A DNA stretch of 53,810 nucleotides, taken from Bacteroidales bacterium. GTDB lineage: Bacteria > Bacteroidota > Bacteroidia > Bacteroidales > UBA932. Both the position numbers and the translations under genes were made by a program. Under the pieces are notes generated by a model that was not told the origin of the DNA, did no database searches, and saw only the letters and a program-made list of their open reading frames with translations. Location: positions 1-53,810 of the forward strand of contig JAFXPV010000083.1 of NCBI GenBank assembly GCA_017527625.1, in the 5' to 3' direction. Shown piece after piece: positions 39,190 through 48,771 of this stretch (position 1 is the stretch's first letter; each line of letters starts with the position of its first letter).

Positions 39190-41994
39190 ATGGATTTCAT
39201 TGAGATTACAGGTGCCAAGTCCCACAATCTGAAGAACATATCCCTCAAGATTCCGAGGGACAGGCTGGTCGTGGTCACGGGGCTTTCCGGCAGCGGCAAG
39301 TCTTCGCTGGCATTCGACACCATCTACGCAGAAGGCCAGCGCCGCTATATGGATACCCTGTCTCCCTATGCCAGGCAGTTTATGGGTATGATGGAGCGGC
39401 CCGACGTCGACGACGTGCGCGGGCTCAGCCCCATCATCGCCATCGAGCAGAAGACTACCGGCCGCAACCCGCGTTCCACCGTCGGCACGATGACGGAGAT
39501 CTACGATTTCTTCCGCCTGCTCTATGCCAGGGCCGCGACGGCCTATTCTCCAGCCACCGGCAAGGAGATGGTGAAGTACACCGACGATATGATAGTCGAC
39601 CTGATCATCAATGAATACGAAGGTTGCAAGCTGTTGCTGCTCGCTCCGGTAGTGAGAGGACGCAAGGGTCACTACAAAGAGCTTTTCGAGCAGCTGGTCA
39701 AGCGCGGCTATTCCCAGGTGCGCATCGACGGTGAAATCCGGTACCTGCGCGACGTCGAACCGCTCGACCGCTACAAGACCCATTTCATAGAACTGGTGGT
39801 GGACAAGCTGGTGCCGAGTGCCGATGACCGCAAGCGGATACGCTCATCGGTGGTTACCGCCCTGACCCAGGGCAAGGGCTCTCTGGCCCTGCTGAGGGTT
39901 GACGGCGACGGGACGTTGAGGTATCTGAGCAAGAATCTCATCTGTGCGGACACCGGCATCTCATTTTCGCTGCCGGCTCCATATACCTTCTCGTTCAACT
40001 CCCCGCAGGGTGCCTGTCCCCACTGCAACGGTCTCGGAGTGGTGGCCCAGCTGGATATGTCAAAGGTCATTCCGAACGACAAAGTGTCGATTGCTGACGG
40101 AGGCATCGTGTCCCTCGGAAGTATGAGAAGCAACTCCACCTTCGAGGTTCTGGAGTCCATCGCCAGAAAATACTCGTTCTCGCTTCACGACCCGATAAAA
40201 GATATTCCTCCCCAGGCCCTTTCCACCATCCTCTACGGCTCCCAGGAGCTGTTCCGGATAGGCAGCGGGCCGACTGCGCAGATGGTGACTTTCGACGGCG
40301 TGCTTGCACGCACACGCATCACCGGTGAAGAGAGCGAAGAATCTCTCGAGAAGAAGGACAGTTTTATGAACACGGTGGTCTGCCCTGTCTGCAACGGCAC
40401 GAGGCTCAAAAAGGAAGCCCTCAATTTCAAGATAGCCGGGCTGGACATCGCGCAGGTGGCTGCAATGGATGTCAATGACCTGTACGACTGGGTGCTTGAG
40501 CTGCCTTCCAAGCTGAACGAGAGGCAGATGGCGATTGCCAATGACATCCTGAAGGAACTGGCAGACAGGATAGGATTCCTCAAGGAAGTCGGTCTCGGAT
40601 ACCTGTCGCTCGACCGTGCGACTGCCACCTTGAGCGGTGGCGAAAGCCAGCGGATAAGGCTGGCGACGCAGATCGGCTCAAAGCTGGTGAATGTGCTTTA
40701 CATCCTTGACGAGCCCTCTATAGGTCTCCACCAGCGGGACAACCGCAAACTCATCGATTCATTGAAGAAGCTGCGCGACGAAGGCAACTCGGTGATGGTG
40801 GTGGAGCACGACAGCGAGATGATGGAAAGCGCCGACTGGCTCGTCGACCTCGGCCCAGGCGCCGGGGAACTCGGAGGAGAACTTCTCTACAACGGCGAAC
40901 CGTCGGGTATTTCAGACATACCCGAGGGCGCCAGTCTGACCATCGATTATCTTCTGAAGAGGAAATCCATCCCCGTGCCTGAATTCCGCCGCAGAGGCAA
41001 CGGTTTGAAGCTGAAACTGCACGGGGCCTGCGGCAACAACCTGAAAGATGTGGACCTGACGCTGCCTCTGGGCACCTTGATAGGTGTCAGCGGAGTCAGC
41101 GGCAGCGGAAAGTCGTCACTCATCAACGATACGCTTATGCCCATCCTCTCATCGGCCCTCTACCGTTCTCTCGACAAGCCTCTGGCATACGCATCCATCG
41201 AAGGTCTCGAGAACATCGACAAAGTCATAGAGGTCGACCAGTCGCCCATCGGACGTTCTCCCCGCAGCAACCCTGCCACATATACCAACGTCTTCGGAGC
41301 TATAAGGGAACTCTTCGGGCAGACTCCGGACGCAAAGATCCGCGGCTTCAAGGCCAGCCGTTTCTCCTTCAACGTGCGTTCAGGCCGCTGCGAAGCCTGC
41401 AAGGGAGCGGGCATACAGGAAATAGAGATGAATTTTCTTCCGCCCGCCCACGTCACCTGCAAGGAATGCGGCGGCAAACGCTACAAGCCCGACACCCTGG
41501 CTGTCCATTACAAGGGCAAGAATATCAGTGACGTGCTGGATATGACAGTTTCAGCAGCTGCGGAATTCTTCAAGTCGAATCCGTTCATTTATCCCAAGAT
41601 CAAGGCGATGGAAGATGTTGGCCTGGGATATGTGCGCCTCGGCCAGCCTTCCACAACCCTCAGCGGCGGAGAGAGCCAGAGGGTCAAGCTTGCCGCCGAG
41701 CTGGCTCGCAAGAGCACAGGCAACACCCTCTACCTGCTTGACGAGCCTACCACCGGCCTCCATTTCGACGACATAAAGAATCTGCTCGAAGTGCTCCAGA
41801 AACTGGTGGACCAGGGGAATACGGTCCTGATCATCGAACATAACCTGGATGTGCTCAAGAGCGTGGACTATCTCATCGATATGGGGCCGGAAGGAGGCCG
41901 CGACGGCGGAAGGATCATAGCGGAGGGCACGCCGGAGCAAGTGGCGGCAAACCCTGCTTCTTACACGGGGCAGTATCTGAAAGAGATGCTGTAG
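39190..41994 (+). CDS. uvrA: UvrABC excinuclease subunit A
   Basis: This 934-residue DNA damage-recognition ATPase of nucleotide excision repair is full length for the family. It has two ABC ATPase halves: Walker A GLSGSGKSSLAF (about 32-43) and GVSGSGKSSLIN (about 636-647), signature LSGGESQRI and LSGGESQRV, and Walker B LYILDEPSIGLH and LYLLDEPTTGLH. Zinc-binding pairs CPHC/CPVC and CEAC/CKEC are present; the last belongs to the DNA-binding zinc module. It dimerises and loads UvrB at lesions. It is translated with the upstream metallo-hydrolase and ends three bases before the convergent EnvC-like gene. Confidence 0.97.
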   Translation: MDFIEITGAKSHNLKNISLKIPRDRLVVVTGLSGSGKSSLAFDTIYAEGQRRYMDTLSPYARQFMGMMERPDVDDVRGLSPIIAIEQKTTGRNPRSTVGTMTEIYDFFRLLYARAATAYSPATGKEMVKYTDDMIVDLIINEYEGCKLLLLAPVVRGRKGHYKELFEQLVKRGYSQVRIDGEIRYLRDVEPLDRYKTHFIELVVDKLVPSADDRKRIRSSVVTALTQGKGSLALLRVDGDGTLRYLSKNLICADTGISFSLPAPYTFSFNSPQGACPHCNGLGVVAQLDMSKVIPNDKVSIADGGIVSLGSMRSNSTFEVLESIARKYSFSLHDPIKDIPPQALSTILYGSQELFRIGSGPTAQMVTFDGVLARTRITGEESEESLEKKDSFMNTVVCPVCNGTRLKKEALNFKIAGLDIAQVAAMDVNDLYDWVLELPSKLNERQMAIANDILKELADRIGFLKEVGLGYLSLDRATATLSGGESQRIRLATQIGSKLVNVLYILDEPSIGLHQRDNRKLIDSLKKLRDEGNSVMVVEHDSEMMESADWLVDLGPGAGELGGELLYNGEPSGISDIPEGASLTIDYLLKRKSIPVPEFRRRGNGLKLKLHGACGNNLKDVDLTLPLGTLIGVSGVSGSGKSSLINDTLMPILSSALYRSLDKPLAYASIEGLENIDKVIEVDQSPIGRSPRSNPATYTNVFGAIRELFGQTPDAKIRGFKASRFSFNVRSGRCEACKGAGIQEIEMNFLPPAHVTCKECGGKRYKPDTLAVHYKGKNISDVLDMTVSAAAEFFKSNPFIYPKIKAMEDVGLGYVRLGQPSTTLSGGESQRVKLAAELARKSTGNTLYLLDEPTTGLHFDDIKNLLEVLQKLVDQGNTVLIIEHNLDVLKSVDYLIDMGPEGGRDGGRIIAEGTPEQVAANPASYTGQYLKEML

Positions 41995-41997
41995 CGC

Positions 41998-43158
41998 TTA
42001 TTTCCTCATCCAGCTTTCGGGATTCTGTTTGTCGGTGCCTTTCCAGATCTGGAAATGGAGTACTGACGAGCCGTCTGTCACATCCAGGGTACCCAGGCTG
42101 TCACCTGCATTTACCTTCTGCCCGGCTTTAACCGATACTTTCCCGAGACGGCAGTAGAAGGTGTAATAGGTTCCGTGCTGCACGAGGACGCACTGGCTGT
42201 AACCGGGCATCACGAGCACCTGCTTCACCGTTCCGTCGAATACGCACCTCACTGTTGCGCTACGGGCTGCCGTTATGTCGACGCCGTTGTTCGTGGGCAG
42301 CTGGATGTTCTTGTAGACGGGGTGGTTGTGGTTGCCAAACTTGCCTGTGATGACGCCTTGCACGGGCCAGGGAAGTTTGCCCTTGTTGTCTTCGAAGCGG
42401 CCCGCGAGCGTGTAGTCGATGGATTCCTGTTTCTGCTCCTTGACGGCCTTGGTCAGGATCCTTTCGATCTCCCTGTTGAGGGCTTCGACCTGCTTCTTTT
42501 TGGCCTGCAGGTCCTTCGTATATTGGTTTTTGCTCTTGTTGAGGCTGTTTACGAGCGAACGGGACTTCTGTTCGTCGGCCTTCATATTGTTGTATTCCCG
42601 TTGCCTCTGCTGCCTGGTGGCAGTGGCTACGGCGACCAGCGAGTCCAGACCGGCCTTCTCTTTACGGAGCTGTTCCTGAGTCTGGAGGATGTTGTCTGCC
42701 TGGGCGGCAGCCGATTCCGACAGGTTGCCTAGATAGGAGAAGCGCCGGTAGCCCTGGCCTATGTTTTCACTGCCGAGGATATACATAAACCACACTTTGT
42801 TGTCGCGGTTCTTGTATGCGTTGTATATGAGGTCGTCGTAATAGTACTGGAGGGTGTCGAGGTTGGCCTGCAGGGCGTTTATCTGTGCCGTGGCCGTATT
42901 GATGCGGGTGCGCAGCTCCCTGATTTCGGCGTCAGCCTCGTCGACCAGTTTCTTGCGGTTGCTTACCTGCTTCTGGACTATCGTCAGCTGCTGGGTGGAA
43001 GCCTTCTGGCGGCTGATGATGTCCTTGAGCTGGTTGTCGATGAACGCTATCTCCTCTTCCAGTTTCCTTTTGGCTTCCCTTTGTGCAGAGACATCCTGGG
43101 CGGCGGCCTCCACGACGGCGGCAGCAGCGATCAACAGAATGGCCAAAAGTCTTTTCAC
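41998..43158 (-). CDS. EnvC-like murein hydrolase activator (degenerate LytM domain)
   Basis: This 386-residue periplasmic protein has a signal peptide (LLAILLIAAAAVVEAAAQ), a long coiled coil (about 25-255, including QREAKRKLEEEIAFIDNQ) and a C-terminal M23/LytM domain (about 270-386). The zinc ligands are not conserved: the H-x-G-x-D site reads NNGVDI and the H-x-H motif reads VLHF. It is therefore unlikely to be a peptidase and fits EnvC-type activators that switch on cell-division amidases. The start is GTG 43158, placed two bases after the TPR gene stop; the open frame further left lacks signal features. Confidence 0.87.
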   Translation of the reverse strand: MKRLLAILLIAAAAVVEAAAQDVSAQREAKRKLEEEIAFIDNQLKDIISRQKASTQQLTIVQKQVSNRKKLVDEADAEIRELRTRINTATAQINALQANLDTLQYYYDDLIYNAYKNRDNKVWFMYILGSENIGQGYRRFSYLGNLSESAAAQADNILQTQEQLRKEKAGLDSLVAVATATRQQRQREYNNMKADEQKSRSLVNSLNKSKNQYTKDLQAKKKQVEALNREIERILTKAVKEQKQESIDYTLAGRFEDNKGKLPWPVQGVITGKFGNHNHPVYKNIQLPTNNGVDITAARSATVRCVFDGTVKQVLVMPGYSQCVLVQHGTYYTFYCRLGKVSVKAGQKVNAGDSLGTLDVTDGSSVLHFQIWKGTDKQNPESWMRK

Positions 43159-43159
43159 T

Positions 43160-44797
43160 TTATTCGTCAGGTAAGGCCTGGGCCTGCTTGAAATATACGT
43201 TCGCCAGGTCGTTCTCTCCGAGTGTCGAGAGCACGGTGGCATAGTGTTCAAGGATGGTGCGGTTCTCCTTGCCGCCGTACAGCATCGCGTGCTTGAACAT
43301 AGCCTTGGCTTCCACATCCCGTCCGACGAGGTGTAGCAACCAGGCGTAGGTGTCCACATAGGTCGGATTGTCAGGCTCCTGCTGGATGGTCTTGAGGCTC
43401 ATCTGCATAGCTTTGCGTAATGTAGCGTCGGGTTTTTTGCGGGGCTGTGTATAGCCTTCGGTCAGGTAGTATGCGTAGTTGTTGAGCACGGGTGCGTGGT
43501 TGGGGTTTATACGCAGAGCCTTGTCGTAGCATTTGTATGCCTGCTTCGAGTCTCCGGCAATATGGTACAGGTCACCCATAGCGGTGTAGCTGTTGAGGGC
43601 GACGGCGCTGTCCTTAGGCGCAAGAGCCAGCATCGTACGGTAATCCTCCATCGAGCTGTCGTACTCCTTCAGCTGCCAGAACGCTATCCCGCGCAGCTGC
43701 AGGAAATCAACCGGCATATCGAAACGCTGTATGGCGGTGGTGGCGTAGGTGATGACGTTGTCCCAGTCCTGGGCGTAATAATATATGAGGCAGTGGTTGA
43801 AAGCTGCGCCCATATCGTCGGGATTGATTTCAATCAGTGAGGAATAAACGTCGAGGGCCTTGTCGATCTGCCCCGTCTGGTAGTAGTAGGCCGCCGTCAG
43901 GCCGGTGACAGTGCTGTCGGTAGGGTTCGAAAGGTACATCTCCGTCATCAGGGAGTCGACCTGGGGGGCGAACACCTGGGCGAACTGGCCGCTGCCGAGC
44001 ACGTCCTGCATATACTCAACCTTGGTCTGAGGGGGTACTACGCCGCTCTTGATGAAATTACCGATGTTCTTGAAGTACATATCGTACTTGCCCTGGGCTC
44101 GGTAGATATGGGCTGCGCCATAAGATGCCTCGACGCAGTCGGGATCCATAGCCAGAGCTTCTTCGTAATAGCCGAGAGCCTCCTGCTCCTGGTAGAGGCT
44201 GCCGTAATAATCTCCCAGGATGCACGCCAGCCGGGGAGAGCGGTATTCCTTGTAGTATTGCTGCAGGAAGTCGAAGGCTTGTTTCTGCTGCCCTTTCTGC
44301 ATATATATCTGCATACGGGCCATAGCCAGAGGCTCGCTCTTGCCGGTCTGGCTTTCGATGACGTCCAGCGCTTCCATAGCTTTGTCGAAATCGCCGTTCG
44401 CCATATAGACGTTCACCACATCGTAGTAGAGGGATGTCTTGCGCGGATTCTCGGCAATCAGCTCTTCAAAAAGTTTCAGGGCGCTGGCGGCATCCTTGTT
44501 GGTCATATAGTCAGACGCAAGGGCGTATTTATACCAGTAGTTGCCGGGGTCGAGGGCGATGGCTTTCTTGAAATTGGCTTCCCTCTCAAGGAAATCTTCC
44601 GAGAGTATGGCGAGATAGTAGTATGCGGCGTCGTTGTCAGGCTCTGTGCTGACAAGTTTCCGGAACATTTCATAGGCTTGCTTATTGCCTGAATTGTAGG
44701 CTTCCAGTGCGTCGAAATAAGCCTGTGACTGCGCATCGGCACAGATGCCTGCGAGCAGGAATATAAGGGCGGCAAACAGCTTTCTGATGTGTTTCAT
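43160..44797 (-). CDS. Exported tetratricopeptide-repeat protein
   Basis: This 545-residue periplasmic TPR protein has a signal peptide (to about residue 22) followed by a nearly continuous array of 34-residue TPR motifs (for example DNDAAYYYLAILSEDFL, CVEASYGAAHIYRAQGKYD, ADSKQAYKCYDKALRINPNHAPVLNNYAYYL). ATG 44797 is preferred to the GTG at 44803. TPR arrays form protein-binding superhelices. Co-transcription with the EnvC-like activator (two bases between stop and GTG) suggests a part in cell-wall or division complexes, but the partner is not identifiable. Confidence 0.85.
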   Translation of the reverse strand: MKHIRKLFAALIFLLAGICADAQSQAYFDALEAYNSGNKQAYEMFRKLVSTEPDNDAAYYYLAILSEDFLEREANFKKAIALDPGNYWYKYALASDYMTNKDAASALKLFEELIAENPRKTSLYYDVVNVYMANGDFDKAMEALDVIESQTGKSEPLAMARMQIYMQKGQQKQAFDFLQQYYKEYRSPRLACILGDYYGSLYQEQEALGYYEEALAMDPDCVEASYGAAHIYRAQGKYDMYFKNIGNFIKSGVVPPQTKVEYMQDVLGSGQFAQVFAPQVDSLMTEMYLSNPTDSTVTGLTAAYYYQTGQIDKALDVYSSLIEINPDDMGAAFNHCLIYYYAQDWDNVITYATTAIQRFDMPVDFLQLRGIAFWQLKEYDSSMEDYRTMLALAPKDSAVALNSYTAMGDLYHIAGDSKQAYKCYDKALRINPNHAPVLNNYAYYLTEGYTQPRKKPDATLRKAMQMSLKTIQQEPDNPTYVDTYAWLLHLVGRDVEAKAMFKHAMLYGGKENRTILEHYATVLSTLGENDLANVYFKQAQALPDE

Positions 44798-44867
44798 CTT
44801 CACGGACCTCCACCCGCAAAAATAATCAATCCAGCAAAAATTTACTATTCAATGCAGCATTTTGGAC

Positions 44868-44875
44868 TAAATTTG
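44868..44875 (+). promoter_or_regulatory. -7 promoter box of the second sigma operon
   Basis: TAAATTTG matches TAnnTTTG and is followed after 21 bases by the GTG start of the ECF sigma gene. A -33 element with standard spacing is not obvious. Confidence 0.55.
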
Positions 44876-44896
44876 CATCATTAATCCAGTAGCCCT

Positions 44897-45439
44897 GTGA
44901 AGAACACTCTCGAGTCTCTCATAGAAGGATGCAAGCAGCACGATCCGAAGGCCCAGAAGGGTCTTTATGATCTGTTGTCGCCAGCTATGCTGGCGGTGTG
45001 CTTGCGGTACATCAAAGACGCGGAGGCGGCGAAGGATACGATGCAGGACGGCTTTGTTACGTTGTTTGATAAAATATCGAGTTACAAGGGCGAAGGCTCT
45101 TTCGGAGGATGGGCGCGCAGGATATTCGTGAACACGGCGCTGATGCAGCTCCGTCGCAACGATGCGTTGAAGTTCTCCGAGAACATAGAAGATTCCCAGG
45201 CAATGCAGATGGTCCAGAGCAATACTCTCGAGAAAATCGGGGCCGATGAGATCTTCAAGCTGGTCAACTCGATGCCGGACGGTTTCCGGACGGTTTTCAA
45301 CCTTTACGTAATAGAGGGCTATTCGCACGAAGAAATTGCGAAGATGCTCTCGATAACGGTAGGGGGTTCACGTTCGCAGCTCAGCAGGGCGCGTGCGTGG
45401 CTCCAGAGTAAGATTAAGACGAATGATAAATATGACTGA
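44897..45439 (+). CDS. ECF-type RNA polymerase sigma factor
   Basis: This 180-residue ECF sigma factor starts at GTG 44897, since no ATG fits between the promoter box and region 2. Region 2: EAAKDTMQDGFVTLFDKISSY and GSFGGWARRIFVNTALMQLRR. Region 4: MPDGFRTVFNLYVIEGYSHEEIAKMLSI. It resembles the sigma factor at 20379-20939 in both regions. Its 3' end overlaps the following anti-sigma/barrel gene, so the two products are made together. Confidence 0.92.
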   Translation: MKNTLESLIEGCKQHDPKAQKGLYDLLSPAMLAVCLRYIKDAEAAKDTMQDGFVTLFDKISSYKGEGSFGGWARRIFVNTALMQLRRNDALKFSENIEDSQAMQMVQSNTLEKIGADEIFKLVNSMPDGFRTVFNLYVIEGYSHEEIAKMLSITVGGSRSQLSRARAWLQSKIKTNDKYD

Positions 45440-46625
45440 TTCACAATTTGATCAGATTATCAGGGAGAAGCTTTCAAGCTACGAGTGCGAGGCGCCGGAC
45501 GAGTCGGTGTGGGAAGGCATCGTAGCCAAGATGGCCGCCCAGCGCCGCCGCAAGGTAGTGCTGCGCTATGTATACGGTGCAGTCGCTGCTGCTGCGTGCG
45601 TGGCTCTGGGTTTGTTCCTCTTCGATGGCAGTGACGCTCCCGGTCAGCTTCAGACCGCTCCGACGGTGGCTGTTGCCGACAATGTTGTTCTCCAGGAGCT
45701 TGACACCCCTGAAGACGTTCAGGACATCCCTTCTATAGCAGACCAGATCAAAGCCCTCCGTTCAGGCAATGCCGTCGCTGAAGTGCTTCCTTCAGAGGTG
45801 GAGAAAGTTCTGGAGGCTGTTTCTGAAAAACTATCCGAGCCTGCAATGGCCGACGTGGATGAAGTTCAGCAGGAAGCCACCGGCAGTCAGGATTCCGACA
45901 AGAGCGCCGGAAAACCCTCAAATAACGGCTATCGCACGCCATCCGGTTCTCAACTTATGGACGACTACTATCTTTTCGAAGAAGAAGAGCAAGCCCCCAA
46001 AAAGCACACACATTCAAGTATATCAATATCATCAAACGTTTCAGGGATAGCGAAGCAGGACGGCTTCATTTATCAGATGGCTCCGTCCCACGCGGCTTCT
46101 GCCACAGGACGCTCCGTAGGGGCAGTGGTAGAGGAGTTGTCTGAGTCTTCATACTCTATCCCCCTGTCATTCGGTATCCAGTTCCGTTATCCCCTCGCTC
46201 CGAAGTTCTCTTTGGGTGCAGGTGTCAATTACACCTATCTGCAGCGCAGTTTCAGTGCATTGGTCAACAAGACAAAGTACGACAATGTCACCTCCCAGCT
46301 GCACTATATCGGCTTGACCGCATCAGCCTTCTACAACTTCATCGAAGGAGACAGGCTGATTGTCTACGGCCGTGCCGGCGGTGCCGTTGACAAGAGCGTA
46401 TTTTCACGCTTTGTCTTCGGAGGTCAGGCTCTTGCCCAGGATGCTTCCGGAGTGCAGTGGTCTGTCAATGCAGGCGTCGGTCTGGAGTACAAGATTGCGA
46501 AACCCGTTTCGATTTTCATAGATCCTTCCGCCTCATACTATTTCGACTGCGCACAGCCGAAGAGCATCCGCACGGAGCAGCCTCTTATGTTCAGCCTCGA
46601 AGCCGGCTTGAGGTTCCATCTGTAG
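45432..46625 (+). CDS. Trans-envelope anti-sigma factor with C-terminal outer-membrane barrel
   Basis: This 397-residue partner of the preceding sigma factor has a cytoplasmic N-terminus (1-43; FDQIIREKLSSYECEAPDESVW), a TM helix (about 44-64), an acidic Ser/Glu-rich linker (about 65-240) and a C-terminal barrel (about 241-397; FSLGAGVNYTYLQ, LIVYGRAGGAV, PLMFSLEAGLRFHL). The layout equals that of the protein at 19036-20382, and both start with an I-I-(R/K)-E-K-L-x-x-Y-E motif, which is probably the sigma-binding element. ATG 45432 overlaps the sigma gene by eight bases; ATG 45423 is an alternative. The dual-membrane anti-sigma role is inferred from architecture and the sigma pairing. Confidence 0.8.
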   Translation: MTDSQFDQIIREKLSSYECEAPDESVWEGIVAKMAAQRRRKVVLRYVYGAVAAAACVALGLFLFDGSDAPGQLQTAPTVAVADNVVLQELDTPEDVQDIPSIADQIKALRSGNAVAEVLPSEVEKVLEAVSEKLSEPAMADVDEVQQEATGSQDSDKSAGKPSNNGYRTPSGSQLMDDYYLFEEEEQAPKKHTHSSISISSNVSGIAKQDGFIYQMAPSHAASATGRSVGAVVEELSESSYSIPLSFGIQFRYPLAPKFSLGAGVNYTYLQRSFSALVNKTKYDNVTSQLHYIGLTASAFYNFIEGDRLIVYGRAGGAVDKSVFSRFVFGGQALAQDASGVQWSVNAGVGLEYKIAKPVSIFIDPSASYYFDCAQPKSIRTEQPLMFSLEAGLRFHL

Positions 46626-46650
46626 AAAATCGTAATTTCAACTGTATGCT

Positions 46651-46680
46651 ACCCGACGGTCTCCGCCGGGTTGTTTTTTT
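46651..46680 (+). terminator. Intrinsic terminator of the second sigma operon
   Basis: ACCCGACGG pairs with CCGCCGGGT (one internal mismatch) around a short loop, followed by TGTTTTTTT. It closes the sigma/anti-sigma transcript 25 bases after the stop. Confidence 0.82.
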
Positions 46681-46742
46681 GTTTCTCCGTCCAAAATGAC
46701 TTAACTTCATAGGCTGAATATAATCTGACAACAGATAGCTAT

Positions 46743-47915
46743 ATGAAAGGTCAAAACAACAATATCGGGAAACTGGTCCCCATAATGTTCGCGTTCTTCT
46801 CGATGGGATTCGTGGATATGGTGGGCACGGCCACCAACTATGTTAAAGCCGACTTCAACCTGAGCGACACGATGGCCAACTTCCTGCCCTCGATGGTCTT
46901 CCTCTGGTTCTTCTTCCTTTCGGTGCCGACGAGCCTGCTGATGAACCGCATCGGTAAGAGGAAGACCGTAGTTCTCAGCCTCATAGTGACTGCGGCAGCC
47001 CTGGTGCTGCCTCTGTGCAGCTACAACTACCCGGTTATGCTGGCTTCCTTCTGCCTGCTGGGTATAGGCAACACTCTGATGCAGGTGTCTCTCAATCCTC
47101 TGATTTCCTGCGTGGTCAAAGGTGACAAGCTGGCCAGCTCCCTGACTTTCGGCCAGTTCGTCAAAGCCATCGCTTCTTTCAGCGCTCCGCTGATAGCCAG
47201 CTGGGCTGCAGTGCGTTTCGGCAACTGGAGGATATTGTACGGCGCTTTCCTTGTCATAGGTGTGATAGCCACGCTGTATGTATGGTTTACCAAAATTGAG
47301 GAGGATGCTCCTGCCGAAAAGACATCGAAATTCAAGGATGTGCTCAAACTTCTCGGTATTCCGGCCGTGCTGATGCTTTTCTTCGGCATCGTGGCTCACG
47401 TGGGCATCGATGTCGGAGTCAACACCTGCGCTCCGAAGATATTGATGGAGAGGCTGGGCATCCCGCTCACCGAAGCAGCCATCGCCACAAGTGTGTACTT
47501 CCTTTTCAGGACGATAGGCTGCCTCACCGGATCGCTCATCCTTGCCAGGTGGGAGCTTCGCAAGTTTTTCGTCCTGAGCGTTGTCCTGATGGTCCTCTCG
47601 ATGGCGGGCCTGTTCATCTGCCACAGCAAGGCAGGCATCTATGTGGCTATCGCGCTGGTGGGTTACGGCAACTCCAATATGTTCTCAATGATATTCTCGA
47701 AGGCGCTGCTGTATATGCCTGAACGTCGCAACGAGATGTCCGGTCTGATGATTATGGGCCTCATAGGCGGCACTGTCTTCCCCATCCTTATGGGAGCTCT
47801 CTCCGACGTGATGGGTTCGCAGGCCGGTTCAGTGGCAGTCATCAGCCTTGGAGTTGCATATATGATATTCCTTGCATACAGATTCCTTAAAACAGAAAAG
47901 AATGAGCAAAACTGA
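46743..47915 (+). CDS. MFS sugar transporter (FucP-like)
   Basis: This 390-residue major-facilitator transporter has twelve hydrophobic segments in two halves separated by a charged loop (KIEEDAPAEKTSKFKD). The N-terminus FAFFSMGFVDMVGTATNYVKADFNLSD and the NRIGKRKT loop fit the FucP-like sugar:proton symporters of Bacteroidota. It overlaps the start of a PfkB-type sugar kinase gene, so the pair probably imports and phosphorylates one sugar; fructose is the likeliest because of the kinase type. The substrate is not provable from sequence. Confidence 0.87.
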   Translation: MKGQNNNIGKLVPIMFAFFSMGFVDMVGTATNYVKADFNLSDTMANFLPSMVFLWFFFLSVPTSLLMNRIGKRKTVVLSLIVTAAALVLPLCSYNYPVMLASFCLLGIGNTLMQVSLNPLISCVVKGDKLASSLTFGQFVKAIASFSAPLIASWAAVRFGNWRILYGAFLVIGVIATLYVWFTKIEEDAPAEKTSKFKDVLKLLGIPAVLMLFFGIVAHVGIDVGVNTCAPKILMERLGIPLTEAAIATSVYFLFRTIGCLTGSLILARWELRKFFVLSVVLMVLSMAGLFICHSKAGIYVAIALVGYGNSNMFSMIFSKALLYMPERRNEMSGLMIMGLIGGTVFPILMGALSDVMGSQAGSVAVISLGVAYMIFLAYRFLKTEKNEQN

Positions 47916-48771
47916 AAGGCCGGTAGTCGGAATAGGTGAGATCCTGTTCGATCTGCTGCCGGGCGGCGCCCAGCTGGGAGGCGCGCCTGCAAATTTCGCA
48001 TATCACGTGAGCTGCCTCGGCGGCCGTGGCGTTGCGGTAAGTGCCATAGGAAAGGATGCGCGCGGCGCAGAAGTCAAGTCCATCCTGACTTCGAAGAAAC
48101 TTGAGGCGGTGCTCCCCGAGGTGGATTTTCCCACGGGAGTGGTACAGGTGACGCTCGACGGGCGCGGAGTGCCCGAGTACACCATAATCGAGGATGTGGC
48201 CTGGGACAATGTGCCGTATACTGCCGAGATGAAGGCGCTTGCCGGGAATGCCGCCGCAGTGTGCTTCGGCACTCTGGCACAGCGCAGCGCCGTCACAAGG
48301 GCGACGATAATGGACTTCATAGCGGATATGCCAGATGACAGCCTCAAGGTTTATGACATCAACCTGCGGCAGCACTATTACAGCCGTGAAATCATAGAGG
48401 ATTCTCTCAAGGTGGCTGATATCCTTAAGATCAACGACGAGGAAATAGGGGTGGTGGGCGCTCTGTTCGGTATGGAAGGCGGACACGAGGCCATCTGCAG
48501 GGTGCTCATCGAGAGTTACGGCCTCCGCCTGGTGATTCTGACAAAGGGAGCCGAGGGCAGCGATGTCGTAACTATGCACGAAAAATACAGTGTTGAATGT
48601 CCAAATGTCAAAATTGCAGATACTGTCGGAGCCGGAGATTCATTCACTGCTGCATTTGTCCACGCTTATCTGAGAGGCGACCCGATAGAGGAATGCCATA
48701 AGCTTGCGAACCGCATTTCTGCTTTTGTGTGCTCCCGTAGCGGAGCGATGCCGGAGTACGACAAGGCCTGA
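47902..48771 (+). CDS. PfkB-family carbohydrate kinase (fructokinase-like)
   Basis: This 289-residue ribokinase/PfkB-family kinase has VVGIGEILFDLLPGG at the N-terminus, LGGAPANFAYH (first PfkB signature), and DTVGAGDSFTAAFVHAYL (second signature with the anion-hole GAGD and catalytic Asp). The G-E-I-L-F-D start and LGGAPANFA are typical of fructokinases, forming fructose 6-phosphate with ATP. ATG 47902 overlaps the transporter gene by 14 bases; the longer frame upstream has no credible start. Confidence 0.88.
   Translation: MSKTERPVVGIGEILFDLLPGGAQLGGAPANFAYHVSCLGGRGVAVSAIGKDARGAEVKSILTSKKLEAVLPEVDFPTGVVQVTLDGRGVPEYTIIEDVAWDNVPYTAEMKALAGNAAAVCFGTLAQRSAVTRATIMDFIADMPDDSLKVYDINLRQHYYSREIIEDSLKVADILKINDEEIGVVGALFGMEGGHEAICRVLIESYGLRLVILTKGAEGSDVVTMHEKYSVECPNVKIADTVGAGDSFTAAFVHAYLRGDPIEECHKLANRISAFVCSRSGAMPEYDKA

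Noticed and set aside
46707..47624. Minus-strand frame of 305 codons opposite the MFS gene
   Set aside because: Glu/His/Gln/Arg-rich shadow of hydrophobic codons in the transporter gene; no family features.
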